Source of the DNA: a bacterium
GTDB lineage: Bacteria > UBA8248
Reading direction: 5' to 3'
Length of the DNA stretch: 64,000 bases
NCBI GenBank assembly: GCA_022825065.1
Contig: JAJDYR010000045.1
Coordinates: 1 to 64,000 of the forward strand
Part shown: piece after piece, positions 25,699-34,211 of the stretch
Position numbering within the stretch: position 1 is the first letter of the stretch
Layout of the letters: the number at the start of each line of letters is the position of its first letter
Notes under the pieces: model-generated
The model's input: only the letters and a program-made list of their open reading frames with translations
Told to the model about the DNA's origin: nothing
Databases searched by the model: none
Position numbers and translations under genes: made by a program

Positions 25699-26571
25699 AT
25701 GGCTTTTGAACACCCGTTCATTCGCATCGCAAACGTGACGCCCGAGAAACTCGACGAGAAAGAGGGCTGGAGCGTCTCCGATTTCCGGGTCGTCGTCAGC
25801 GGGAAGGAGGGGTCTTCCTCCATCATGTACCACGCCACGCTGGCCCCCGGGGATCGCCACCACAAGCACCGCTACGAGAACTGCCAGATGCAGTATTACG
25901 TCGTGAGCGGCCACGGCCTCGCGGGAGCGGGGGAGGACCGCGTGGAAGTGCACGCGGGCCACTTCCACCTCATCCCCAAGGGCGTGGAGCATTGGCTCGT
26001 GAACCTGGGCCGGCACGATCCGCTCGTCATCATCGGGTTCTACGACCGCGTTCCCTATTTCAGGGACACCGGCCGCGTCTATCTGGGCGATATCACCGAG
26101 GCCGACATCGCCGCGCCGCGTACGCTGAGCGCAGCCGCTCTTCAGCATCCCCTCGTGCACAACGACGAGGTTCCCCACGTCAAGGTGTCGCATGAGGAGG
26201 GCTGGACGCAGGATTACTTCAACGAGCCGCTGAACCGCAGCGTCGGCGCGGGATCGTGCTGGATGCAGGGATATTTCGGCCCCAAAACCGTGCACATGAA
26301 GCACCGCCACAACAACTGCGAGGAGATTTGCTACATCCTGAAGGGCCGCGGCCTGGCGGGCATCGGGAACGATCGCGGAGAAGTGTTCGCGGGCGACGTG
26401 AACTACATCCCCGCCGGGGCGGAGCACTGGCTCGCGAACATCGACGACACCGAAGACCTCTCTGCGCCCGGCTGGTACATCGGCGTCGGCGGGCTGGACG
26501 AGAGCGGCTTCGAGTACCTGGGGCCGGTGACGGACGAGGACCTGAAACAGCGGACGGGCGTTATCGAGTAG
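25699..26571 (+). CDS. Bicupin protein, paralogue 1
   Basis: A 290-residue protein with two cupin barrels. Barrel 1 has HHKHRYENCQMQYYVVSGHG and HFHLIPKGVEHW; barrel 2 has HMKHRHNNCEEICYILKGRG and DVNYIPAGAEHW. Barrel 2 retains the full HxH...E...H metal-site pattern; barrel 1 has Gln in place of the usual Glu. AAGGAGG precedes ATG 25699. It is a paralogue of the next gene (about half of the residues look the same in matching barrels) and likely binds Fe or Mn. Bicupins include dioxygenases, isomerases and decarboxylases; activity cannot be specified. Confidence 0.82.
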   Translation: MAFEHPFIRIANVTPEKLDEKEGWSVSDFRVVVSGKEGSSSIMYHATLAPGDRHHKHRYENCQMQYYVVSGHGLAGAGEDRVEVHAGHFHLIPKGVEHWLVNLGRHDPLVIIGFYDRVPYFRDTGRVYLGDITEADIAAPRTLSAAALQHPLVHNDEVPHVKVSHEEGWTQDYFNEPLNRSVGAGSCWMQGYFGPKTVHMKHRHNNCEEICYILKGRGLAGIGNDRGEVFAGDVNYIPAGAEHWLANIDDTEDLSAPGWYIGVGGLDESGFEYLGPVTDEDLKQRTGVIE

Positions 26572-26619
26572 TTCAGCCCCGCACCCTGAGAAGTACAACC
26601 AATTTGTGAGGAAAAATTC

Positions 26620-27477
26620 ATGCCGCTTCAATACCCCCTGGTGCACGTAGACGACATCGCCCCCGAGAAGATGGAGGAAAAGGAAGGCTGGGCGATTTCG
26701 GAGTTCCGGCTCCCCATCACCGGCGCGCACGGAAGCTCGACGACGGCCTTTCACTCCATCTTCCGGCCCGGCTCCACGCACGCGAAGCACGCACATTCCG
26801 AGTGCGAGGAAATCGCGGTCTATCTCAAGGGCCACGGCGTGGTCGGCCAGGGCGACCAACGCGCCGAGGTGCGCGAGGGCCACTGCCGCCTCATGCCGAA
26901 GGGCTCGACGCATTTCTTCTACAACGAGACGAAGGACGAGGAGGCGATGGTGGTCGGGTTCTACCTCGGCGCGCCGAGCGTGGCGGGCACGGGCTATGAA
27001 TTTCACGGCGACGTGACGCAAGCCGATCTCGACATGCCACGCGGGGGCATTACCGACGGCATCCTGGTGCATCTGGACGACGTGCAGCCCGAGAACATGA
27101 ACGAGGGCGAGGGCTGGTCGATCACCGACTTCAGGCTCCCCCTGGGCAGGCACAACGGCAGCGATACGACGCTGTTCCGCGCGCGGTTCTTCCCGGGGGC
27201 GGTGCACAAGAAGCACAGGCACGACAACTGCGAGGAGATCTACTACATCATCAGCGGCCACGGCCTGGCGGGGGCCGGCCCCGACCGCGTCGAGGTGCGC
27301 GGCGGGCACTTCCACTACATCCCCAAAGGGGTCGAGCACTGGCTCCACAACCTGAGCGATACCGAACCCATCGAGGCGGTGGGCATCTACATCGGCAGCG
27401 GGAGCGTGGCGGAGACGGGCTACGTCTACATGGGCGACGTAACAGAAGCGGACATCCAAGCGCGCACGCCGCTCTAG
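26620..27477 (+). CDS. Bicupin protein, paralogue 2
   Basis: 285 residues, collinear with paralogue 1. Barrel 1: HAKHAHSECEEIAVYLKGHG with HCRLMPKGSTHF. Barrel 2: HKKHRHDNCEEIYYIISGHG with HFHYIPKGVEHW. Both barrels keep the HxH...E...H pattern, so both may bind metal, unlike paralogue 1. The N-terminus (VDDIAPEKMEEKEGWAISEF) repeats that of paralogue 1 (NVTPEKLDEKEGWSVSDF). Tandem duplication is the simplest explanation. Last gene of the putative catabolic run; a long repeat compound follows. Confidence 0.82.
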   Translation: MPLQYPLVHVDDIAPEKMEEKEGWAISEFRLPITGAHGSSTTAFHSIFRPGSTHAKHAHSECEEIAVYLKGHGVVGQGDQRAEVREGHCRLMPKGSTHFFYNETKDEEAMVVGFYLGAPSVAGTGYEFHGDVTQADLDMPRGGITDGILVHLDDVQPENMNEGEGWSITDFRLPLGRHNGSDTTLFRARFFPGAVHKKHRHDNCEEIYYIISGHGLAGAGPDRVEVRGGHFHYIPKGVEHWLHNLSDTEPIEAVGIYIGSGSVAETGYVYMGDVTEADIQARTPL

Positions 27478-27628
27478 TGGCGCATCGACTTTAAGCGGTG
27501 TTCGCCCTCGGCCGGGGGCGTCGTCGCAGGGACAGGCCTCCGTGCCTGGCCGACGTGGGACAACCACAGGGGGCGGGACAACCCGGAAGGGTTGCCCCTG
27601 CAAGCCAATTTTTTCTTTCCTCTCCGGG

Positions 27629-27937
27629 GCTGTTGAAAAAGCCCTGCGAGGATAATGGCAACCCCCTTGAAAGCGAAATCCCATAACATCAACCCCCCCT
27701 ACCCCCCTTGTCAGGGGGGCAAGAAAGAGCAAAACCCTCCACCACGGCGGCGGGGGGGAGGCGCCTTTTTTTACCCCCCTGACAAGGGGGGGTAGGGGGG
27801 GTTGCCTTTCAAAGAGGTAGGTCGGGGGTTCGCGCGAAAGCGGCCTTTCCTCTAAAGGCAATGTTCCCCGACGAGGGGTTTTTCAACAGACCCCTTGGGG
27901 GGAGTGACTCCTCTCTCCTCGGACTTTTTCAACAACC
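27629..27937. repeat. Compound repeat, left copy of a ~290-bp direct repeat
   Basis: Outer arm GGGGCTGTTGAAAAAGCCC, then GGCAACCCCCTTGAAAGCGA, a subtype-B C-run/G-run element (27690-27811), then CGCGAAAGCGGCCTT and an outer TTTTTCAACAG arm. The same order, in the same orientation and with high identity, occurs at 35829-36115. The rest of 27478-28101 has no gene. Confidence 0.85.
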
Positions 27938-28101
27938 CCCCTCAAGGAGGGATTATGTCATTCCCCTTCACGCCTGGAACACGGAACTCCATGAAGATAA
28001 TTCCCTTTTCTTTCTTTTGCCTTTCGGGCACGCCGTGGTATTCTTGAGGGGCATGGGGAATTGGCGCATATATACGAGACAAATCATTCGGGAGCAAAGC
28101 C

Positions 28102-28650
28102 ATGAAGATAACTGAGGCGGCGGCGGATAAAGTCAAGGAAATCATGGAGCAAAACGGCGGCGGTTTCGCCGGAATCCTCATCAGTTTCGAGGGCGGCTAC
28201 AAGCTCGACCTGGTGAAGGATGAGGATGCGGCTGAATACATCCGGGTGGAGAATCCCCTGCTGGGCGTTTTCGCTTCGCCCGAGCATGTCGACAGGGCGG
28301 AGAAGGCCCAGATCGAGTTCGTGACCGAAGGCCCGACGAGCGGCTTCAAGGTGACGCGCGAGATGACCGACGGCGATACGTCCCTCCTCGATCAGATTCA
28401 GGAGATCATCGACACGGAGATCAACCCGGCGGTGGCTTCCCACGGCGGCTTCATCAGCCTGCTGGACGTGGAGGAAAAGCGCGTGTTCGTCCAGATGGGC
28501 GGCGGCTGCGCGGGCTGCGGCATGGCGGACGTGACGCTCAAGTCAGGCGTCGAGGCCAGGCTTCAGCAGCTCGACCCCGAGATCCAAGTGGTCGACACCA
28601 CCGACCACGCGGCGGGCACGAACCCCTACTACGCGCCGACGAAAAAGTAA
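28102..28650 (+). CDS. Nfu-type iron-sulfur cluster carrier (NfuA-like)
   Basis: A 182-residue protein with an N-terminal A-type (IscA/HesB-like) domain and a C-terminal NifU-like domain. The latter carries GGGCAGCGMADVTLKSGVE, whose CxxC binds a shared 4Fe-4S cluster at the dimer interface. The N-terminal domain (MKITEAAADKVKEIMEQNG) has lost the A-type cysteines, as in E. coli NfuA. It delivers clusters to apo-enzymes in the cytosol. It stands alone and is followed by a strong rho-independent terminator. Confidence 0.88.
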   Translation: MKITEAAADKVKEIMEQNGGGFAGILISFEGGYKLDLVKDEDAAEYIRVENPLLGVFASPEHVDRAEKAQIEFVTEGPTSGFKVTREMTDGDTSLLDQIQEIIDTEINPAVASHGGFISLLDVEEKRVFVQMGGGCAGCGMADVTLKSGVEARLQQLDPEIQVVDTTDHAAGTNPYYAPTKK

Positions 28651-28673
28651 GTTTTTCTCACTGGAAGATGGAG

Positions 28674-28699
28674 GGCCGGCCGTTTGGCCGGCCTTTTTT
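28674..28699 (+). terminator. Rho-independent terminator after the nfu gene
   Basis: GGCCGGCC, loop GTTT, GGCCGGCC, then six T residues: an 8-bp perfect GC stem ending 24 to 49 nt after the stop codon. The convergent ATP-grasp gene ends a few bases further on. Confidence 0.92.
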
Positions 28700-28706
28700 C
28701 TTGGGG

Positions 28707-29960
28707 CTATTCCCCGATATCGAAGCGCAGTTTCCCGTGCGCTGCGCGCAGGGCGGCCTCCACCTCATCGGGCCGCTCTCCCTTGGCGAAGATGAAGCCC
28801 AGATATCTCTCTCCCTCGGGCAGCGGCACGACGCGGCCTCCGACGTGGATGGATATGTCGACCTCCACGACCCCGGGCACGGCGAGGGCCTCCTCCTTGC
28901 CCTCGACCCCTTTTAAGACGCCCTCGCCGGGGATGGGAATCATCATGACGCCCGAAGCGCTCTTCTCGCGCTCCAGCGAGGGGGGCGCGACGCCCAGGGC
29001 CTGGGAGAGGATGAGGCATTCGAGCGAGACGCCGCCGCCGAATTCGAGCGCGCCCGAGCATTTCCCGCCGATGGCGCGGCTCGCCACGTCGATCACGCGG
29101 ATTTCGCCCGCGTCGTTGATTCTGAGCTCCGCGTGGAGGGGGCCCTCGCGCAAGCGGATGGCCCGCGCGGCGCGGGTGGTTTCCTCGCGGATTCGATTTT
29201 GCGTCTCATCACTCAGCCGCGAGGGCGTAACGTAGATGGTTTCCTCGAAAAAAGGGCCTTCCAGGGGATCGGGCTTGTCGAAGATGGCGAGTATGTGCAC
29301 ATCTCCGCGTACGACGAGGCCCTCCACCGCCACTTCGACCCCCTCCAGATAATCCTCCACCAGGATCATCCGCGCCTCCGCTCCGCCGCGCGCGATGGTG
29401 TCGGGATCATCCAGTATCGCGCCGACCCGGCGGTAGGCCTCCGCAAATTCCGCTTCGTCGTTCGCGCGGATCACGCCCCGGCTCGCAGCCAGAAAGGTGG
29501 GTTTCAGCACGCAGGGGTAGCGGAGGCCTTGGGCGATATTCTCCGGCTCCTCCTGGGCCGAGACGAGCCTGAACGAGGGCGAGGGCAGGCCCTCTTCCGA
29601 GAGCACCTTTCTCAACTCATACTTGCTCCGCGTCGTGCGGGAGGCCTCCACGGGGTGGTAGGGCAGCCCCAGCGCTTCGGCGGCCATCGCGCCCAGGATG
29701 AGCGTGTCGTCGTCCACGGGCGCAACAGCGTCGATGGGAAATTCCTTCGCGAACGAACGGATGAGGGCCGCGCCCGCTTCGGGTTGGTTGTAATCGAGCG
29801 TGATGGAGGCGCCCGGGTTCAGCCCGGCCAGAAGGTCGGGCCGGTCGGTTCCCACCGTGACGCGGACGCCCATCTCCCCCGCCGCCGCCATGTAGGCGGA
29901 TGCGCGGTAGGTGGCCGTCGTCATGAGCAGGAGGACGCGTTTTCCTTCTTCAGGTGGCAT
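28707..29960 (-). CDS. ATP-grasp domain protein (carboxylate-amine/thiol ligase-like)
   Basis: 417 residues. The N-terminal Rossmann-like domain (RVLLLMTTATYRASAYMAAA) is followed by the ATP-grasp core: KYELRKVLSEEGLPSP, CVLKPTFLAASRGV, ILVEDYLEGVEVAVEGLV and HAELRINDAGEIRVIDVASR. The GxxSRGV and ELR...EIRVIDVA segments are the ATP and Mg sites. Such enzymes activate a carboxylate as acyl-phosphate for ligation to an amine. It overlaps the end of the SDR gene by 11 bases and is co-transcribed with it; the ligation partners are unknown. Confidence 0.82.
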   Translation of the reverse strand: MPPEEGKRVLLLMTTATYRASAYMAAAGEMGVRVTVGTDRPDLLAGLNPGASITLDYNQPEAGAALIRSFAKEFPIDAVAPVDDDTLILGAMAAEALGLPYHPVEASRTTRSKYELRKVLSEEGLPSPSFRLVSAQEEPENIAQGLRYPCVLKPTFLAASRGVIRANDEAEFAEAYRRVGAILDDPDTIARGGAEARMILVEDYLEGVEVAVEGLVVRGDVHILAIFDKPDPLEGPFFEETIYVTPSRLSDETQNRIREETTRAARAIRLREGPLHAELRINDAGEIRVIDVASRAIGGKCSGALEFGGGVSLECLILSQALGVAPPSLEREKSASGVMMIPIPGEGVLKGVEGKEEALAVPGVVEVDISIHVGGRVVPLPEGERYLGFIFAKGERPDEVEAALRAAHGKLRFDIGE

Positions 29961-30729
29961 ACCATCCGCCGTCCACCAGGAGCGACGTGCCCGTGACGAG
30001 GCTGCTCGCCTCGGAAGCGAGGAAGATGGCCGGCCCCACCAGCTCGCTCATCTGCCCGAAGCGGCCCATGGGCGTTCTCTCGCAGATGGCGTCGTAGATG
30101 AGCTTGTCCTCCTGCAGAGAGGCGGTGAGCTCCGTCTCGATGAAAGTGGGGCAGATGGCGTTCACCTGGATGTTGTCCGTCGCATACTCGCGGGCGAAAA
30201 CGCGCGTGAGGCCGATGAGGCCGCTCTTCGACGACGTATAAGGCCCGTAGCACTGCTGCCTGGGGTTTCGGAAGACCGACCAGCCCATCAGGGATGAGAT
30301 GTTGATCACTTTGCCGCCGCCCGATTTTTTCATCTCCTCGCCCGCGCGCCGCGTGATGAAGAAGATGCTCTTGAGATTGAGATCGAGGATCCTGTCCCAG
30401 TCCGCCTCGCTGATGTCCCAGAGTGTTTTCCGCACGTTCGTGCCCGCGTTGTTCACCAGAATGGTGAGGCCGCCGAGTGCGGCGGCTGCTTCCACCACCA
30501 TGCGCTCGGCGGATTCCATGTCGGTCACGTCGGCCTGGATGAGCGCGCATTTGCGGCCCATACCCTCGATGGCTTCTTTCGCTGGGCCTGCGGGTTCGAT
30601 GTCGATGTCCGCGATGACGACGTCGGCGCCCGCGGCGGCGAAGCCCTCGGCCAGCGTGCGCCCGATGCCGCGCGCAGCGCCCGTAACGAGCGCCTTCGCT
30701 CCGCTCAGATCGAAAAGGGATTGACTCAT
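29950..30729 (-). CDS. Short-chain dehydrogenase/reductase (SDR)
   Basis: A classical SDR of 259 residues. NAD(P) motif TGAARGIGRTL; NNAG at position 90; catalytic Ser in NISSLMGW; and YGPYTSSKSG supplying Tyr and Lys. IDIEPA after strand 2 suggests NAD(H) preference (acidic residue, inference). ATG 30729 has AAAGGAG eight bases upstream; longer starts are not supported. It resembles gluconate 5-dehydrogenase / 3-oxoacyl reductase types. It is divergent from the acyl-CoA mutase operon. Confidence 0.88.
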   Translation of the reverse strand: MSQSLFDLSGAKALVTGAARGIGRTLAEGFAAAGADVVIADIDIEPAGPAKEAIEGMGRKCALIQADVTDMESAERMVVEAAAALGGLTILVNNAGTNVRKTLWDISEADWDRILDLNLKSIFFITRRAGEEMKKSGGGKVINISSLMGWSVFRNPRQQCYGPYTSSKSGLIGLTRVFAREYATDNIQVNAICPTFIETELTASLQEDKLIYDAICERTPMGRFGQMSELVGPAIFLASEASSLVTGTSLLVDGGWYAT

Positions 30730-30829
30730 GTGTGATTCTCCTTTTTTGGGGTATCGGTTTTTCCCGATTCTCTCCGCCGTGGCGTTCGGGGTCAATGGGC
30801 GAGGGCCTTCTCGTTGGCCTTGGGGGGAG

Positions 30830-30841
30830 AGTGTGATAATC
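30830..30841 (+). promoter_or_regulatory. Possible extended -10 promoter for the acyl-CoA mutase operon
   Basis: TGTGATAAT (ending at 30841) is an extended -10 element 74 bases before the mutase start; a TTGGCC at 30815 is a weak -35 candidate. It lies in the 185-nt divergent spacer. No cobalamin-riboswitch-like structure was noticed. Confidence 0.35.
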
Positions 30842-30914
30842 AATAGGGAGAATTTCTTCTAGTTTCCGTTCTCATTTGAGAGTGGTTTTCGGGGCCCTTG
30901 AGCGGGAGTGAGCG

Positions 30915-32564
30915 ATGGCCAAGCCCAGGGATAACGGCGCGAAAAAAGAGCGCCGCATCCGCGATGCGGCCTACAACTCGGGCAAGCCCGTGCCCGTGGT
31001 CTACGGGCCGGACTCACCCGATGAGTCGTACCGGGAAAAGCTCGGCGCGCCCGGCGAATACCCCTATACGCGGGGCATCTACCCCACGATGTACCGGGGC
31101 TCGCTCTGGACGATGCGCCAGTACGCGGGCTTTTCCACCTCGGCGGACACCAACGCGCGGTTCCACTTTCTGCTCGGAAACGGACAGACGGGCCTCTCGA
31201 TGGCCTACGACCTCCCCACGCAGCTCGGCCTCGACTCGGACGACGAGGCCGCGCAGGACGACGTGGGTCGCCTGGGCGTCGCCGTGGACACCGCCCAGGA
31301 CATGGCGGACGTTTTCGAGGGGATACCGCTCGACAGGGTGAGCGTCTCGCACACCATCAACTCCACCGCCGCCGTCATCCAGGCGTTCTGGCTCATCGCC
31401 GCCGAACGCCAGGGGGTCGCGCTCGAGAAGCTGCGCGGCACCTTCCAGAACGACATGCTCAAGGAATACATCGGCCGGGGCACGTGGATATTCCCCCCGC
31501 GGCCCTCCATGCGCCTCGTCGCCGACATCATCGAGTACAACGCGAAGCACTGCCCGCGCGTGAACGCCGTCAGCGTCTCGGCCACCCACATCGCCGAAAC
31601 GGGCGCGACCCTCGCGCAGGACGTCGCCTTCCCCATCCTGAACGCGCTGGCCTACATACGCGAACTCACCGGGCGCGGCCTCCACGTGGATGACTTCGTG
31701 CCCACGATGTCGTTCCACCTCTCGGTCGGCGGCGGCGTGGGGCCGTTCAACCTGCTCGAATCGATCGGCAAGCTGCGCGCCGCGCGGCGCATCTGGGCGC
31801 GCACGATGAAGGAGAAATACGGCGCGAAAAACCCCAAGACCATGCAGCTCAAGTTCTCGACGGGCAACTGCGGCAGCCGCATGGCGGCCCGCGAGCCGCT
31901 CAACAACATCGTGCGCCAGACGCTCTACACCCTCGCCGCCGTGCTGGGCGGCACGCGCTCGGTCAACATGGCGTGCTTCGACGAGGCGTTCGAGATTCCA
32001 TCGGACGAGTCCATCCGCACGGCGCTCCGGATCCAGCAGGTCATCGCCCATGAGAGCGGCGTGGCCGACACCGTGGACCCGCTGGCGGGCGGCTATGCGG
32101 TGGAAGCCGTGACGGATCAGGTGGAAGAGGAGATTCAGGCCATCGTGGATGATTACGAATCGCGCGGCGGCATCGTTCCCTTCATCGAGAGCGGCGAGAT
32201 ACAGAGGCTTCTCGCAAGGCAGGCCTATGAGCACCAGCGGAAGATCTCGGAAGGCGAGCAGGTGTGGGTGGGCGTGAACAAGTTCACCTCCGAGGAGGAA
32301 GACCGCATGAGCGCGGGCGAGGGCCTCTACGAGGCGGACGACTCTGCGCTCGAGAAACAAATGGCGCGTCTTGCGGAGGTGAAGGCCGCCCGCGATGCGG
32401 GCGAGGTGGCCGATCAACTGGAAAAGCTGGCGAGGGCGTGCGAGTCGAAGGAAAACCTCGTGCCTTATCTGATGGACGCCGCCCGCGCGCGCCTAACGGT
32501 GGGGGAGATGACCGGGGTGATGCGCGGCGTCTTCGGCGCCTACGTGGAGCCGTCGGTCGTCTGA
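30915..32564 (+). CDS. B12-dependent acyl-CoA mutase, large (catalytic) subunit, divergent
   Basis: A 549-residue TIM-barrel subunit of the methylmalonyl-CoA mutase family, lacking the C-terminal B12 domain, which is encoded by the next gene. The CoA-binding and barrel motifs TMYRGSLWTMRQYAGFST (Tyr60), GLSMAYDLPTQLGLDSD and GTFQNDMLKEYIGRGTWIFP are clear. Active-site segments differ from the family: near residues 314-323 FSTGNCGSRM replaces the usual HTQTAG/HSQTSG-SL, and residues 347-357 read TRSVNMACFDE in place of TQSLHTNS-DE. It is therefore a real but unusual mutase whose substrate may not be methylmalonyl-CoA. The stop overlaps the small-subunit start. Confidence 0.85.
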   Translation: MAKPRDNGAKKERRIRDAAYNSGKPVPVVYGPDSPDESYREKLGAPGEYPYTRGIYPTMYRGSLWTMRQYAGFSTSADTNARFHFLLGNGQTGLSMAYDLPTQLGLDSDDEAAQDDVGRLGVAVDTAQDMADVFEGIPLDRVSVSHTINSTAAVIQAFWLIAAERQGVALEKLRGTFQNDMLKEYIGRGTWIFPPRPSMRLVADIIEYNAKHCPRVNAVSVSATHIAETGATLAQDVAFPILNALAYIRELTGRGLHVDDFVPTMSFHLSVGGGVGPFNLLESIGKLRAARRIWARTMKEKYGAKNPKTMQLKFSTGNCGSRMAAREPLNNIVRQTLYTLAAVLGGTRSVNMACFDEAFEIPSDESIRTALRIQQVIAHESGVADTVDPLAGGYAVEAVTDQVEEEIQAIVDDYESRGGIVPFIESGEIQRLLARQAYEHQRKISEGEQVWVGVNKFTSEEEDRMSAGEGLYEADDSALEKQMARLAEVKAARDAGEVADQLEKLARACESKENLVPYLMDAARARLTVGEMTGVMRGVFGAYVEPSVV

Positions 32565-32977
32565 TGGCGAGCGGGACCAGGCGCATACGGGTGCTGATGG
32601 CGAAGCCGGGCCTCGACGGGCACGACCGGGGGGTCAAGGTCATCATCCACGCGCTGAGAGACGCAGGGATGGAGGTGATCTACTCAGGATTAAGGCAGAC
32701 GGTCGAGCAGATCGTCTCCGTCGCGATTCAGGAGAACGTGGACGTGATCGGCCTGAGCATACTCTCGGGCTCCTACATGGGGATTGCGCGCAGGCTCATG
32801 GCGAGAGTCGAGGAAGAAGGCCTCGATGATTGCCTCGTCATCCTGGGCGGGAACATCCTGGAGCGCGACGTGGCGGGGCTCAAAGCCTTAGGGATAGCCG
32901 AAGTCTTCAACCACCATGCGGAGATGGCCGAAGTCGTCTCCTATATCAGGAACAACGCAGCAGCCGGCGCGGCCTGA
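32564..32977 (+). CDS. Acyl-CoA mutase small subunit (cobalamin-binding)
   Basis: A 137-residue B12-binding Rossmann domain. GLDGHDRGVKVI carries the DxHxxG histidine that coordinates cobalt from below, and SILSGSYMG and LGGNILERD are the remaining B12 loops. ATG shares one base with the preceding stop (TGATG). The stand-alone B12 subunit with a ~550-residue large subunit is the arrangement of two-component mutases such as 2-hydroxyisobutyryl-CoA and isobutyryl-CoA mutases. Confidence 0.9.
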   Translation: MASGTRRIRVLMAKPGLDGHDRGVKVIIHALRDAGMEVIYSGLRQTVEQIVSVAIQENVDVIGLSILSGSYMGIARRLMARVEEEGLDDCLVILGGNILERDVAGLKALGIAEVFNHHAEMAEVVSYIRNNAAAGAA

Positions 32978-33007
32978 CGGCGGCGCATTTTCGTGGGGGA
33001 GCAAGTT

Positions 33008-34201
33008 TTGGAAAAGCCGCTGGAGGGCGTGCGCATACTCGATCTTTCCGCCCTGCTCGCAGGCCCGTACGGCAGCATGGTGCTGGCGGATCTGGGCGCG
33101 GACGTCATCAAGATAGAGGTGCCGGGCCGGGGCGACCTCGTCCGCACGATGCCGCCGCACTACGTCGGGGAGACGAGCGCCTACTTCATCGCGCTCAACA
33201 GGAACAAGCGGGGCATTTTCCTGAACCTGAAAGACGAGGAGGGCTACCGCGTCTTCTGCGAGATGGTGAAGCGCTCCGACGTCGTCTATGACAACTACCG
33301 TCCCGGTGTCCTCGAGCGGCTCGGCGCGGACTACGAGACGCTGAAAGCAGTGAACCCGCGCATCATCAGCGCCTCCGTCACCGGCTACGGCCTCACCGGC
33401 CCCCAGAAGGACAAGCCCGCGCTCGACCTCATCATCCAGGGGCGCGGCGGCATCATGAGCTTCACCGGCGAGCCGGGCCGGCCGCCCGTTCGCCTGGGCG
33501 TGCCCATGGGGGACATGGGCGGCGGCATGTTCGCCGCCCACGGGATTCTGGCGGCGCTTTACAAGCGCGAGCGCACGGGCGTGGGCCAGAAAGTGGACGT
33601 CTCGCTCCTTGATTCCCAGCTCTATCTCGCGAGCTACCGCGCGCAGTATTACCTGACGGCGGGCGACGTGGCCGAGCCGATGGGTACGGGCCACGCATCC
33701 GCTGTTCCCATCGGCGCATACCAGTGCGGCGACGGCAAGTGGCTCGTGCTCGACGCCATCCTGGATCATTTCTTCGAGAGCCTCTGCGACGCGCTGGGTC
33801 ATCCCGAATGGAAGGACGACCCGAGGATGAAGGATCGCCCCACCCGCCTCGAGAACCGCGAATACGTGGACGCCAAGCTCTCGGAAGTCTACAAGACGAA
33901 CACCGCCGCGCACTGGATCGAAAGAATCGATGCGCACGGCGTTCCCTGCGGGCCGATCCAGAGCATCGAAGAGGCGCTGAACGACCCCCAGACGCGCTCA
34001 CGCGAGATGGTGGTGGAGATGACGCACCCCGACCTCGGCGATATGAACACGTTCAACACGCCCATCAAGATGGAGGGCACGTGGGGCTCCACCCCCTCGC
34101 CGCCTCCCCTGATGGGCGAGCACACCGAAGAAGTGCTCAGGGAAGTGCTCGATCTGGGCGATGCGGAAATCGAAAGGTTGAAAGAACGCAAGGCGATTTG
34201 A
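33008..34201 (+). CDS. CaiB/BaiF family (class III) CoA-transferase
   Basis: Transfers CoA between carboxylic acids, 397 residues. N-terminal PLEGVRILDLSALLAGPYG; LNRNKRGIFLNLK; the segment KPALDLIIQGRGGIMS with the candidate catalytic Asp; and GVPCGPIQSIEEALNDPQ near the C-terminus. TTG 33008 is preferred because GGGGGAG lies six bases upstream and the family starts there; GTG 32993 is the alternative. It lies 30 nt after the mutase small subunit and probably makes the acyl-CoA substrate of the mutase or removes its product. Confidence 0.88.
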   Translation: MEKPLEGVRILDLSALLAGPYGSMVLADLGADVIKIEVPGRGDLVRTMPPHYVGETSAYFIALNRNKRGIFLNLKDEEGYRVFCEMVKRSDVVYDNYRPGVLERLGADYETLKAVNPRIISASVTGYGLTGPQKDKPALDLIIQGRGGIMSFTGEPGRPPVRLGVPMGDMGGGMFAAHGILAALYKRERTGVGQKVDVSLLDSQLYLASYRAQYYLTAGDVAEPMGTGHASAVPIGAYQCGDGKWLVLDAILDHFFESLCDALGHPEWKDDPRMKDRPTRLENREYVDAKLSEVYKTNTAAHWIERIDAHGVPCGPIQSIEEALNDPQTRSREMVVEMTHPDLGDMNTFNTPIKMEGTWGSTPSPPPLMGEHTEEVLREVLDLGDAEIERLKERKAI

Positions 34202-34211
34202 GGGGCCTGTC

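Noticed and set aside
24496-27861. A 1121-codon open frame on the minus strand
   Set aside because: It is antisense to the MDR and bicupin genes, starts and ends in repeats, and encodes His/Arg/Asp-rich low-complexity sequence produced by GC-skewed codons of the opposite strand.
30845-30914. A cobalamin riboswitch before the mutase genes
   Set aside because: The leader is only about 70 nt and shows no B12-box-like sequence or suitable structure.
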